Shown: one piece after another, positions 1-9,604 of the stretch
Layout: every line of letters starts with the position of its first letter
Numbering within the stretch: position 1 is the stretch's first letter
NCBI RefSeq assembly: GCF_021134715.1
Contig: NC_060021.1
Span: forward strand, 11,006,501 to 11,070,500
DNA: 64,000 bases
Direction: 5' to 3'
Source of the DNA: Daphnia pulex
Taxonomy: Eukaryota > Arthropoda > Branchiopoda > Diplostraca > Daphniidae
The notes under the pieces: generated by a model
Databases searched by the model: none
What the model saw: only the letters and a program-made list of their open reading frames with translations
What the model was told of the DNA's origin: nothing
Translations under genes and position numbers: made by a program

Positions 1-97
1 AATAAACCAAATATTCGTGATCTACGTGAAATTTGGGGTCGATTAGATGTAATTTAAACGAAATCCAGATTTTGGCCAAAATCGAGAATTTTCCTGA
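1..97. repeat. Left copy of 97-bp direct repeat
   Basis: These 97 bases recur without a mismatch at 5779-5875. They flank the retrotransposon insertion and could be its target-site duplication, or the visible edge of a longer duplicated block, because the window starts inside the repeat. Perfect identity points to a recent event. The left edge cannot be judged. Confidence 0.85.
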
Positions 98-317
98 GAC
101 ATAGAGCTGTATTTCACGACGGCGTGACAAAGACATATCATTATAAAAGATTAGTAGATGTACGATGAGGAATTTCAATTGACTAGGCGAAGTTAGACGA
201 GAGATGGAACAATGGAAATAGTATACAGAGCGATGAAAAACGAGATATAATACACTACGATGCAACGATGGAGAACAAATTCATGCGATACATGTCATAT
301 AATCACATGCAAAACCA

Positions 318-3300
318 TTACGGAGCTGGAGTACTGGCTTCCTGGTCGTCCCCATGTCCGCGGATGTGGCGATGAATAATGGAGACAGATCCCTGGATAG
401 CCATCAGACGGCACTTCCTCCGGAGGCGGCGCCAAGGAGCCGGGGGGATGTTGAGGGCGACAGCAACCGCGTTGTTTGAAGGGAGCCAGGATCCCAAGGC
501 GCCAATAACGAAGGGGAGAGTTAACCCCAGGCAGCTGTATTTCTCTATTTTTCTGGCATGGCCAGCGTCGAGGGACTCAGGAGCGTCGAAGGTGATGGTG
601 AGATCAATTATTGTTGGTGGGTCGGTCGAGAAGATGACTATGTCCGGCCTCAGGGTTGAGCCAGGGAAGACTCTGTTGACAGTCGCTGCATGGCCGGCCC
701 TGGTGATGGTTTTCACAATTTCCGCCAGCACAAGGTCGTGTCGGCGGCCAATGGCCGGAAGATTACTGCGGCAATGGCTGGTCACGTGTGAGGTAGTCTC
801 GGCATCGACCTTGCATCTCCTGCACTTGGTGTTGGGAGCAGAGTAACCAGGATTACCGAGGAGCGGAAGCAGGCCGAGGCGGCTCTTGTGGATGAGATTC
901 CACTCGTTGAATGAGAGGCAGGTCCGATGAGATGAGAGGCGGGCAACGTCGTTAGATGGGTCAAGTAGTAGCCCCCTTGCTACCCTGCCCTGATGCAAGG
1001 CATTCGTGAGGGAGATTGTCCAGCGTTTCCGGATGACTGTGCGGAGGCCCCTTACAGCTTTCAGAGAGAGGCAGGAGACGTCGTCGGCGATCACTTTGGT
1101 CGATTCATCGCCGGATACATCGATCCTAACCTCGAGTCTTCGTGCTGATTTCCTGGCACGGGACCAGGTATTGGAGCCGCACTTGTAGAAACGGGTGTCA
1201 TAGAGTCCACCTTCTAACGAGCCAGAGAGGTAGTTAGAAAGAGGCAGCGGATCAGGTGGATTGCCGTCGAATCCCCTGGAGATGTTTTGGCTGAGCTGGG
1301 CTCTGGCAGTGAGGCGGACAACCGGATCGTTGCTATCGAGGAGTTGAGTGGCACGAGCGATGATCCAGATGTCCGAATCTTTTGCCAGTTGAGAGGCGCC
1401 TAAGCCGCCAGCCCTGCGATCAGAATAGAGGAAGCCGTTATGAGCAGTGTGGGGGACGTTGGCAACGAAACGGAGGAATTCGGCACAGCGAGCATCCATC
1501 TCATTGAGAAAACCGCGAAGGACCCTCCCTGTGGCGAGATGATGAGAGAGAGACGGCAGTAGGTGGGCTCTGTAAACCTCCAGTTTTTGCCAAGGCGCCA
1601 AGTCAGAATCGGCGACCTTAATCAGCTTGTCGGGCAGATCACAGACGGGTCGAAATGTTAGACGAGTGCCCATGGGGACTCCTAAGTAGCACTCGCTCTC
1701 TCCTTCCTCCAAGCAGCGAAGAGAGGTGCCATGAATGTGCAGGAGAGATGAGTTGGTGGCCTTACCCTTGGACAGGGAGAGGAAAGAGCATTTTGCGACG
1801 TTGAACCTGAGCCCGAGTTTCGCCGCCACGGCAAGCATGGCGTCAAGAGTAGGCTGAAGCTGATCAGGAGAGGATCCAATGAGGGAGAGGTCATCCGCGT
1901 AAGCAGTGGCCTTCAGCAGGGAGCCGAAGAGATTAAAGCCTTGGTTGGTAGGATCCTTGGCGCAGCGGATGAGGGGCTCAGCGGCAAGGTTGAAGATGAT
2001 GGAGCTTAGTCCATCTCCCTGACGGACACCGGACGTGGGATGAACGGTGACCAGTTCCTTGTTGACAACAAACTGGAAGATGCTGTTGGTGTAGATGTCA
2101 GTGAGAATGTCACGGAGCTCTGTCGGGATCGGAAGACTCTGAAAGAGTTGATGGAGGAAATCGTGGGGGAGCGAGCCAAAGGCGTTGGCAAGGTCGAGCC
2201 AGCAGATGGTGAGTCGGCTTTTCCTGAGCTTGGCCTGTTCGATGGCCGATTCCAGCAGCATGGTGTGTTCTTGTATTCCATGGACCCCAGGAAGGAAGCC
2301 CTTCTGTTCAAATGACAACCAGTCATTGTCGGACGCGACTGCGGTAAGGCGGGATGCTATGGAGCTCGAGAAGAGCTTGTATATGGTGGAAAGCAGCGAT
2401 ATGGGCCTGAAATTGCCGTAGTCGTCAGTAGGGCCCTTCTTGTATACCGGGATGGTGCGAGCCGATTTCCAACAGGCAGGAATGCCGTAGAGCCAGACCG
2501 CAGCGTATAGGAGCTCAAGCAGCCGCCCAAAAGGGTCCAGACGAAGAATGTCTTTGTATTCAACGCCGTCAGCTCCAGGAGAAGTATTGGAGGCCCGTTT
2601 GAGCTTGTGTGCGACCTCCTGGCTCGATGGTGGAAGTGAGAGCAAGGAGAGGTCGTCATCGGACAGAGGGGCCCAAGAGCATGCGTCGTACGCCGCTTTC
2701 GCTACCATAATGTCCGCTTCCGGAGGGCGAGGCTGCTCATAGGTGGCCTTGAGGAAGAGTGTGGCGGACTCGATGGAGCCAGTGTAGCACTGCGATGTCT
2801 CGCCCAGAACCTTGCGTACGGCCCTCTTCGGGTATCTTTTGAAGAGTGCTTGGAGTTTGCTGGCCGCCTCCCATCGCTTGGCATTGTTCTTCTGACGGAT
2901 TCGCTGTTGTTGCCTGGACTGGTGCCTACGCGTGTTGGACCTTTGAGGTGACGTACGAGGAGGACGAGGAGGTCTAGAGGCCTCACTGTTAGATGGGTCG
3001 TCTTTCGAAGTGCGAGAGTGCCAGTCGGCAGCGAGATCAGATGCGATCGTGTCCAGCTCAGTCCTGGAGGAGCACTCCATGATTATGGGAGCCCAGTGTT
3101 CGTAGAAGAGGTTGGCAGGAGTTGGACCGTCTTCTTCGTCAGGCAAGCTGCCGTCCAGATCGTCTACTCCTAGTTCGAGAGAGGGACTGGAAGCGCCGGA
3201 GTTCGTGGTAGGCGAAGTCCCGAGAGGAGAGTGAGGCGAAGAAATTGGCTGGTATGGAACGACAGGGCCTTGGTGAGAGACGCATGCTGGCAGATTGATG

Positions 3301-3749
3301 GTAGGTGGAGCAGGAGCTCGTCTTGTCGCTGGAGGCGTTGGCTGTGGCCTAGCGTGTGAAGGGAAAAGAGCCGGATGTGGTGCATCAATGCCTGCCAGTG
3401 GGAAGTTAGCCGAAGGAGCAGGATCCCGACGGGGCCTGCCAAAGCGTGCCGTGGGGGGAGAGCAGCCCGAGTGTGGTGATGGGATCCATGAGTCGTCCCT
3501 TGTCCTTCGAGTAGAGGTGTCATCAGGCGTCTCGTAGTAGGTTGGAGCAGGAGTATGAGCAGGTGTAGTCCTCACAGTATCCAAAGAGGCACAGTTAGTT
3601 GCCCCAGCCAGGGCACCATTCCTGCTGGCCTGTTTAGCAGCCGCACGGGCAATGACAGAAGGGTAGCAGCGGTTGGAGCAAAACTTCTTCTTGTCGTTGT
3701 GGCAGATGAAGGTATTTCTGCAGGCACTGTTGCCACAGGCTTTCTCCAT
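318..3749 (-). CDS. R2-clade retrotransposon polyprotein (reverse transcriptase + restriction-like endonuclease)
   Basis: An uninterrupted ORF of 1143 codons. The N-terminus has a Cys-rich zinc-binding stretch (residues 5-28, Cys at CGNSAC and CSNRC), followed by a long Pro/Ser-rich linker. The reverse transcriptase lies at about 380-700, with FRPISLLSTIYKL, GVRQGDGLSS and the catalytic AYADDLSL box near residue 614. The C-terminus has a CCHC knuckle (CRRC...H...C, about 971-989) and a PD-(D/E)xK-type endonuclease core with RPDIVIF and IIDLTITFD near 1030-1060. That order (zinc finger, RT, CCHC, endonuclease) defines the R2/NeSL-type clades; no APE endonuclease is present. Such enzymes nick a target and prime reverse transcription of their own RNA there. 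No frameshift or stop is seen, so the copy may be competent. The exact family is not determined. Confidence 0.93.
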   Translation of the reverse strand: MEKACGNSACRNTFICHNDKKKFCSNRCYPSVIARAAAKQASRNGALAGATNCASLDTVRTTPAHTPAPTYYETPDDTSTRRTRDDSWIPSPHSGCSPPTARFGRPRRDPAPSANFPLAGIDAPHPALFPSHARPQPTPPATRRAPAPPTINLPACVSHQGPVVPYQPISSPHSPLGTSPTTNSGASSPSLELGVDDLDGSLPDEEDGPTPANLFYEHWAPIIMECSSRTELDTIASDLAADWHSRTSKDDPSNSEASRPPRPPRTSPQRSNTRRHQSRQQQRIRQKNNAKRWEAASKLQALFKRYPKRAVRKVLGETSQCYTGSIESATLFLKATYEQPRPPEADIMVAKAAYDACSWAPLSDDDLSLLSLPPSSQEVAHKLKRASNTSPGADGVEYKDILRLDPFGRLLELLYAAVWLYGIPACWKSARTIPVYKKGPTDDYGNFRPISLLSTIYKLFSSSIASRLTAVASDNDWLSFEQKGFLPGVHGIQEHTMLLESAIEQAKLRKSRLTICWLDLANAFGSLPHDFLHQLFQSLPIPTELRDILTDIYTNSIFQFVVNKELVTVHPTSGVRQGDGLSSIIFNLAAEPLIRCAKDPTNQGFNLFGSLLKATAYADDLSLIGSSPDQLQPTLDAMLAVAAKLGLRFNVAKCSFLSLSKGKATNSSLLHIHGTSLRCLEEGESECYLGVPMGTRLTFRPVCDLPDKLIKVADSDLAPWQKLEVYRAHLLPSLSHHLATGRVLRGFLNEMDARCAEFLRFVANVPHTAHNGFLYSDRRAGGLGASQLAKDSDIWIIARATQLLDSNDPVVRLTARAQLSQNISRGFDGNPPDPLPLSNYLSGSLEGGLYDTRFYKCGSNTWSRARKSARRLEVRIDVSGDESTKVIADDVSCLSLKAVRGLRTVIRKRWTISLTNALHQGRVARGLLLDPSNDVARLSSHRTCLSFNEWNLIHKSRLGLLPLLGNPGYSAPNTKCRRCKVDAETTSHVTSHCRSNLPAIGRRHDLVLAEIVKTITRAGHAATVNRVFPGSTLRPDIVIFSTDPPTIIDLTITFDAPESLDAGHARKIEKYSCLGLTLPFVIGALGSWLPSNNAVAVALNIPPAPWRRLRRKCRLMAIQGSVSIIHRHIRGHGDDQEASTPAP

Positions 3750-3794
3750 GTCGACGGAAAGACGGATGGCCAGAGGCTGCCCCGATTCAGTGAA

Positions 3795-3885
3795 GTAGAG
3801 TCGGAGTAGAAGAGTCGGTGTAGTAGAGTCGGTGTAGTAGAGTCGGTGAAGAAGAGTCGGTGTAGTAGGATCGGTGTAGTAGAGC
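3795..3885. repeat. Short tandem repeat in retrotransposon 5' region
   Basis: About six imperfect units of roughly 15 bp with core GAGTCGGTGTAGTA. Related units recur at about 4677-4735. They lie just upstream of the retrotransposon ORF on the minus strand, where a 5' UTR or promoter would be. Confidence 0.8.
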
Positions 3886-4272
3886 CGGTCAGTTGACGCG
3901 GGCCAACGAGCCGGACAAACTGACGGATGAAAAAACCAGCTGACACTGGCCGGAAGGCGGACAAGCTGGCGGAAAATTAATCAGCTGACGCGGGCCAACG
4001 AGCCGGACAAACTGAGCGGAGGTGAAGAGTCAGCTGACGGGCAATGAAGCCGGACAAACTGTGATGCTGGAACAACTGGAACGTAGAAACAGCAGACGGA
4101 AACAGATGACGGGCTGAATAGCTGGACACTGACACTGGACACTTGGACACTGGACACTGTGACAGCTGACTGGAAGGGCGTTGACGAAAGACGACGGAGT
4201 GAAACAGGATTTTGCGGACGGTCCGGCGGAACCGACCAACGCAATCGGGCGGGAGATAAAAGGAGAAATCAC

Positions 4273-4360
4273 GGACGATCTGGCGAGATCGACCAATGAG
4301 TTCAAACAAACGGGGGGAATATCCACGGACGATCTGACGAGATCGACCAATGAACTCTCG
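4273..4360. repeat. Two-copy direct repeat in retrotransposon 5' region
   Basis: Two near-identical ~35-bp copies, 4273-4307 and 4326-4360, share GGACGATCTGRCGAGATCGA. A further set of diverged repeats around GAGCCGGACAAACTGA occupies about 3900-4060. Subunit repeats upstream of the first ORF are common in non-LTR elements and may carry promoter activity. Confidence 0.7.
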
Positions 4361-4500
4361 TCTCACGACACACAGCAATTATTATATTGAACAGGACAAA
4401 CGGACGATCAAGAAAGAAATATAATAATTGTAAATGTTGCTTTCTTCGGGTTGAAGATCTGGACGACTGCGACGTAAACTGCCAGCTGGCCAGTTTCTTC

Positions 4501-4642
4501 GTGGTTATTTTGTACGTCGAATGAATATTTGCTGAACTACTGAATAATTTTCTCCCTGCCACATTTCACCCAGAAGCCAATCGCAGATCTCAACAGACGA
4601 AATTCCCAGGTGATGATGGACGCCAGTCTAACTTCTACTTCA
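4501..4642 (-). pseudogene. Intronless copy of snoRNA-host-gene 3' exons
   Basis: Positions 4501-4543 match 5970-6012 closely, and 4544-4642 continue as a more diverged match to 6325-6429 with the intervening ~312 bp missing. At the neighbouring locus the missing piece has intron signals on the minus strand: donor ATTAC|GTGAGT at 6325 and acceptor ATTTCAG|TCAG at 6012. The upstream limit of similarity coincides with another good acceptor (CTCCTCAG|TGTAG, 6429). The stretch therefore looks like a reverse-transcribed spliced RNA. It sits just 5' of the retrotransposon in the same orientation, as expected if the RT switched templates. It could instead derive from a paralogue of the host gene, since the second half is only roughly two-thirds identical by eye. 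Confidence 0.6.
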
Positions 4643-4986
4643 CTTCCAATGTCGTCCAAATTCGCCAATGTCGCAGTAGTAGGAGGGGTGGTGTAGTTTG
4701 GTCGGTGTAGTAGCTCTGGTGTAGTATGATCGGTGAGTCAGTGGGAGTTATCCCGCTAGGTGTTGGTCTGGTCACTGAGAGAAAAGGCGGCTCCGCCGGC
4801 TTGATTAAATGAGAAGAGGAACTGTATAAAACTTGACTTGCCCAATCACTCGTGCCGAAGCAATTAGGCGAGTGCCGAGTGAGCCTAGTGAGCAATTCGT
4901 CCAATTGGTTGATCAGTAACTTCCAATTCCCATATGCCAATATGGTTTCTCAATATGGAGTAGCCGTTCAAGGAACGGTGGCTACT

Positions 4987-5033
4987 GCCATCTAGTGGCG
5001 TTGTTGGCGTGCTGGATAGCAGCCATCTGGCGG
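4987..5033 (-). promoter_or_regulatory. Pair of CTCF-like motifs
   Basis: The reverse strand of 4987-4999 reads GCCACTAGATGGC, which fits the CTCF core CCASYAGRKGGC in full. 5022-5033 reads CCGCCAGATGGC, one mismatch from it. Same orientation, 35 bp apart. CTCF is conserved in crustaceans and insects, but binding here is inference only. Confidence 0.3.
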
Positions 5034-5778
5034 AGAAGAGAGATGACTCGAGCCGTAGCGTGGTGCGTAGGGACGAGATTAGCATGGAATGGCAAAATAA
5101 AGTATATACAGCAAAGTGGACAAAACTGAGTTCAGATTGAAGAGCACTGCAAGTTTAATGTTGGTGGTGGATTACACAGCACAGAAATCAAGTTTTTCCA
5201 CTCTAAAAATTCAATCCAGGAGGAGCACCTCTTACACACGTCCGATCGGTTCGACAGCAGACGAACTGATCGTCTGTATAAAACTTGAATTTACTTATGA
5301 ATTCATCGATAATTTTCATGGAAAAAAAGGAAAACTTTTGACAACCACTCAACACAACAATCCGCCATCACATGAAAACGACGACGCCTATGTCATCTAT
5401 TGGACAACTCTGACACTCCAAGTCCCAACAATCAAAAACGAAATTTTAGTTGTGTGAGACACAGCATTAAATTTTTGAATCCTAGTGAAATTGTAGATCT
5501 TAATAAAAACAGAAATATTACATATTTAGGTACCGATAATGTTTTACCGCACTGGTTATCGAGCTGCAGTTCTGTATGTGCCATGTATAAACTCAAAGCA
5601 ATTCAGTTCTTTAGCTACTTGTATAACTTGAACAACGCACTTGTATTTGCTTTATTAAACCTAGCTTGAAATCTTGAGATTAGTACAGAGAACAAAGCTC
5701 ATTTGCTAGTTTTATGCAAATTTTCCGGAAGTATACCGGAAGTAAGCGATAGTGCCTCTACCATTGAGCTGTCGTCAA
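5034..5778. other. Unassigned sequence at the 5' edge of the insertion
   Basis: AT-rich sequence between the CTCF-like motifs and the right 97-bp repeat. An ORF of 113 codons at 5116-5457 (plus strand) has no recognisable motif and is probably chance. No splice-supported gene is seen. Confidence 0.5.
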
Positions 5779-5875
5779 AATAAACCAAATATTCGTGATC
5801 TACGTGAAATTTGGGGTCGATTAGATGTAATTTAAACGAAATCCAGATTTTGGCCAAAATCGAGAATTTTCCTGA
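5779..5875. repeat. Right copy of 97-bp direct repeat
   Basis: Identical to bases 1-97. The last bases (5868-5885) enter a perfect palindrome, TTCCTGAACTATAGTTCAGG, absent from the left copy, so the junction with the insertion at base 97/98 is sharp. Confidence 0.85.
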
Positions 5876-7354
5876 ACTATAGTTCAGGAAAATTTTCAAA
5901 ACCGGAAGTACGAAAACGTACAAAAGAAAACATGAACTTTACCACAAATTCGACGAGGATCACGAATATGTGGTTATTTTGTGCGTCGAATGAATATTTA
6001 CTGAACTACTGACTGAAATGGGAAAACCGGAAGTAGAAAAAAAAACATATTATTAAAAATCTAGCAAGTGAGCTTTGTTGCTGAAACAAAAACTGACAGT
6101 TATCACCCAAAATTTTTTTGAAGTAGCATTGAGAAATATCTACAGAGATGTTTAAAGTTGACGTAACTAAACTGATTCTGACAGGTAAAAATGATCAAAG
6201 GCTATGCTGTCTAGTGTCAGAAAGAAGAAACGTTTTAAAGTAACATGAAATGTCCGCTGTAACTCGGTGACACTCAATTGAAAAGAACTGACAAACAAAG
6301 GTAACAAATAACTTTGATACTCACGTAATATTCTCCATGAAAAATTTCATCGAAAAGCCACACGCAGCATCACACATCAAAAAAGACGAAATCCCCAAGG
6401 TGATATTGAACGCCACTTCAACTTCTACACTGAGGAGAAGGCAATCAAGACAGATATCCGTTCATGTTGTCTGCAAGTGATTCCAGACGTTTCAGCACCT
6501 GGGCAACAGTGCTGGAGAATAGATTGCTGAAAGTGATAACACCCAGTGTTGGTAAGGTAGACCTGCCAGTTATTCAGAATGTGTTCCTATTCATTGTAGC
6601 ATTCTATTAGGCTACATACTACAAGGCAACAGCAAATGTAAAGTCAATCATAAACGATGGTGGAGGTGAAAAATCCTTTCCACACAACCCAATCTGACAG
6701 AGACTGGGCATATAATTAAATGAATATCACATGTACCATTAGAAAATTTAGGTGCATAACAGCCTAAGTTAGCTTTAAACTTGAGTTTATAGGTTACAAC
6801 CAACTCAAGCATCTTGTTAGAACAGCAGTTTTAGAAATGAAATAATCAAATAAGCAGGCAGATTATACACACATAGTGATCATGTTGTATTATGCAATTG
6901 GAAAAGGAAACAGAATCAAACACAGATCATAAGTCTATCTATTGTTACTAATTTCTCCCATAATGACACTAATTTCCCAGTAACATTTTCGTCCATACTG
7001 CTGTATCGGAACTTTACAATAAACTTCGCTCCAAATCCAAAGACCTTCAAAACTGCGACAAACTGAATGACAAAAAAAAAGTTTTAGAATGATTTATAAA
7101 ACATAAAGTAAATGTCTAAGCGTAGACATTCAGATTTTATACAGCCAATATTAATGGTTTCATTAAGGTCAAACGGTAACTCGTTTTCATCAGACTGGTA
7201 ACAATTTAAAGTGATATGAACTCAAATTACCTTGTGCAAGTTTCATAGCTCCATACCATCCCACAGACGTTAAGCAACGGATCGAAAATTAACACACCTA
7301 AAATATGGAATAACGTTAGGAGAAAACTAATCTCTTTACACCAACATGTCTATC

Positions 7355-7421
7355 TACTATCAGGGACTCGAGTGGGTCTTCATAGTTATCAGAAACACAG
7401 GAAACATTTGTCATCACAAAA
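7355..7421 (-). ncRNA. Box C/D snoRNA, copy 1 of 3
   Basis: On the minus strand: box C GTGATGA (7417-7411), internal D' CTGA, C'-like ATGAAGA, and box D CTGA (7363-7360). It lies in the intron between exons 7458-7511 and 7231-7297. The stretch before box D (CCCACTCGAGTCC) and the stretch before D' (TTTCCTGTGTTT) are the presumed guides and are conserved in the other two copies. A terminal stem is not evident. The rRNA or snRNA target is not identified. Confidence 0.65.
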
Positions 7422-7542
7422 TTTACAATGAAGGTTTGACATCAATCTCTCTATTACCTCAGGACTCCTTAAGCCGACACTATTAGATCCAGCGTCTCAC
7501 CGCATATATCCCTATTAAAGAAAATCAAATGATAATATTGAA

Positions 7543-7655
7543 ATTTATCCGGTTGCCCAACCCCTTGCTTTAAGAAAACAAAGCAAGAAAGGCCTCAGGG
7601 ACTCGCTTTAATGTTGCAAACTGAACAAAAAGAAATCTGGTGTTCAGCAATTTCT
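7543..7655 (-). ncRNA. H/ACA-like snoRNA, copy 1 of 2
   Basis: On the minus strand: a 5' hairpin (CTGAAC...GTTCAG), an H-box-like ACATTA, a 3' hairpin closed by CTTGCTTT/AAAGCAAG, and an AUA-type tail (ATAAAT) three bases from the end. It sits in the intron between exons 7704-7776 and 7458-7511. The copy at 8156-8264 keeps the 3' half almost unchanged, while the 5' hairpin has diverged but still folds. The pseudouridylation pocket was not resolved by hand. Confidence 0.5.
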
Positions 7656-7959
7656 TTACAAAATATCATTTGCCCAAGATCGCAATAATCGAACCATTCT
7701 TACCTCGACAACAGGGATTTATCAAGAAAACGTATATAAACAAAATCTCCAACAATCCAATAGACCGTAGTCAGACCTAGATATACCAAATTATTAAATT
7801 AGATAAGAAAAATTTAACCAACAAACAACACAACATACCCAATAACATGCTCGCCAAGTACTCCAAGACAACCGACCGAGCAACCTAAAAAGACGACAAA
7901 ATAAAATCATCGTTAAGGTGCAGAAAGCAGTAGCTCAAATGCAGATTAAGATAAATAAT

Positions 7960-8027
7960 CTATCAGGGACTCGAGTGAGTCTTCATATAATTGTCAGAAA
8001 CACAGGAAACAATTGTTCATCATGATA
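7960..8027 (-). ncRNA. Box C/D snoRNA, copy 2 of 3
   Basis: Box C ATGATGA (8024-8018), D' CTGA, C'-like ATGAAGA and box D CTGA (7966-7963) on the minus strand. Same arrangement and nearly the same guides as the copies at 7355 and 8718, with small changes between the boxes. It lies in the intron between exons 8063-8121 and 7839-7884. Confidence 0.65.
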
Positions 8028-8155
8028 TTTACGTTTAATTCGTTAACATATTGAGCTATTACCTAATATCCTATGAAGATGGCGCCAAAAAAAAAAAACA
8101 CCGAACAATAAACCAGTCCATCTGAACACACAAAAAACACAAGTTATTTTCATGA

Positions 8156-8264
8156 ATTTGTCCGGTTGCCCAACCCCTTGCTTAAAAAAAAAACAAAGCA
8201 AGAAAGGCCTCAGGGACTCGCTTTAATGTTGCAAACAGGACAATAAGAAACCTGGCGTACAATT
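8156..8264 (-). ncRNA. H/ACA-like snoRNA, copy 2 of 2
   Basis: Second copy of the unit at 7543. It has H-box-like ACATTA, the 3' hairpin built on CTTGCTTT with its complement, and a canonical ACA tail (ACAAAT). The 5' hairpin is now CAGG...CCTG, different from copy 1 but still paired, which suggests selection on structure. It is intronic, between exons 8315-8375 and 8063-8121. Confidence 0.5.
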
Positions 8265-8424
8265 GTCTCCTTAAACAAACCTGTTTGCCGAGTCTCGCAT
8301 TAAAAAAAATTTACCTTGTGTAAAATGAACTCCTCGGATTCCAATGACGTTGACCAAGAAGCAATACCACATTACCTACAGAAAAAAATAAATCTATAAC
8401 ATCAGTTTGTATCGCTGATATCGT

Positions 8425-8506
8425 CAACTCAGTTAAAGATCAAAAGGAAGGCAGAATGAATCATCATGGAACTCGGAAAATGCTTTTAAGCGTTCTCATC
8501 ATTTCA
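8425..8506 (-). ncRNA. Box C/D snoRNA candidate
   Basis: On the minus strand: box C ATGATGA (8502-8496), a second ATGATGA acting as C' (8467-8461) and box D CTGA (8432-8429). The presumed guide before box D is TTTTGATCTTTAA. It lies alone in its intron, as is usual for intronic snoRNAs. It is unrelated to the repeated copies. No clear D' box is seen. Confidence 0.45.
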
Positions 8507-8717
8507 ATTTACGTTAAACATTACAAGTAATTCTCTCTACTCACTACGTAGATCATGAAATCACCAGCATCTCGAAACGAAAGAAAATGAAACTCCAGTT
8601 TTTGGCCCAGTAGCTCAACAATCGACGGCGGTTGTTAAACAAGACAATCTGAATAAACGAACCAAACAAATCGTCAATATTTGTTTACAGCCGATTAAAT
8701 GATATTAAAAAGCCTGA

Positions 8718-8784
8718 ATTATCAGGGACTCGAGTGGGTCTTCATGGTTGTCAGAAACACAGGAAACTGTTGTTCATCACAAAA
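8718..8784 (-). ncRNA. Box C/D snoRNA, copy 3 of 3
   Basis: Box C GTGATGA (8780-8774), D' CTGA, C'-like ATGAAGA and box D CTGA (8725-8722). It shares the guide stretches with the copies at 7355 and 7960. It sits in the intron upstream of the tandem pair, so it predates or escaped the ~605-bp duplication that made the other two. Confidence 0.65.
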
Positions 8785-9604
8785 ATCCAAAAGAAACCAT
8801 TAAAACTGTCCATTTACCTAAGAATCGCAAACACCTTCATGATTGTATCTCATCTAGTGTAATGCACACCCACTGCCTGCAAAAAAATAAAAATAAACAC
8901 CATTAAAATGTTAAATCTTCCTGTAAAGTCAAAACAAATTGTCTCAAACCGAGGTGATCAACCTCTGCAATAAATACAGATCGAGCATAAGTGGTTAGAC
9001 GTTTAATTTATGAGATCCTCTAGCACCGGAATACTACATGTGCGTTAAACCGGTGACTCTGAGGCTCAAATGCAAATGTAAAAATAACTATACCTCCTCC
9101 ATTGGCTCCATAGCCGTAACAGTCGACATCCATCCTCCACGAAATGTCTTGGCATGGAATCTTCTCTGTAAAAACGATATAACGTTAAGGCGAGGACTAG
9201 ACCAAAATGACGACAAGTCACTCGATACTTTCAGCACATTTAGTAATCAGGGTACATATTTAGGTGTCCTAAGAGTGTCATCAGCAAAATCCAACAGCAT
9301 ATTTTACATATATGATAAGAAAACCAACCTTTATTCCTCGATTACATTCAAATCAGCGAATTCTGGAAGATAGGTTACAACCAACCGGTGCAAAACCAAG
9401 TGAGGTCAGAAATCAATCTAGACATAATTGATCATGAAAATCTACAAACCATTTCAGTGTGATACTGCTTTGGTCTACACTTCAGAATATTGCGATAGAG
9501 ATTTAATCAAAATATTAATTTAGGTACACTAAATTTCATTGTAATCCTAGGGTCATCAGGACTATTTACCCATATACAATAGGAATTCGTTTTTACCTTC
9601 CAAA

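Larger units (their letters stand above)
98..5778 (-). mobile_element. R2-clade non-LTR retrotransposon insertion (bounds inferred)
   Basis: This is the segment between the two identical 97-bp repeats. It contains one intact ORF with reverse transcriptase and restriction-like endonuclease, about 220 bp of 3' UTR on the low-coordinate side and about 2 kb of 5' sequence with tandem repeats. No poly(A) tract is seen at the 3' end, as is usual in R2-type elements. The true element may be shorter: 4440-5778 includes a copy of host-gene exons and unique sequence that could be older genomic DNA or material captured by template switching. Element bounds are inferred from the repeats, not from a known consensus. 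Confidence 0.6.

Noticed and set aside
379-846. 155-codon plus-strand ORF opposite the retrotransposon ORF
   Set aside because: Shadow of the endonuclease region in another frame; no motif.
9245-9556. Further C/D-like spacings (CTGATGA...CTGA) in the second host intron, and one at 7131-7197
   Set aside because: Box C departs from the consensus and no terminal stem or C'/D' pair is visible; too weak to list as genes.
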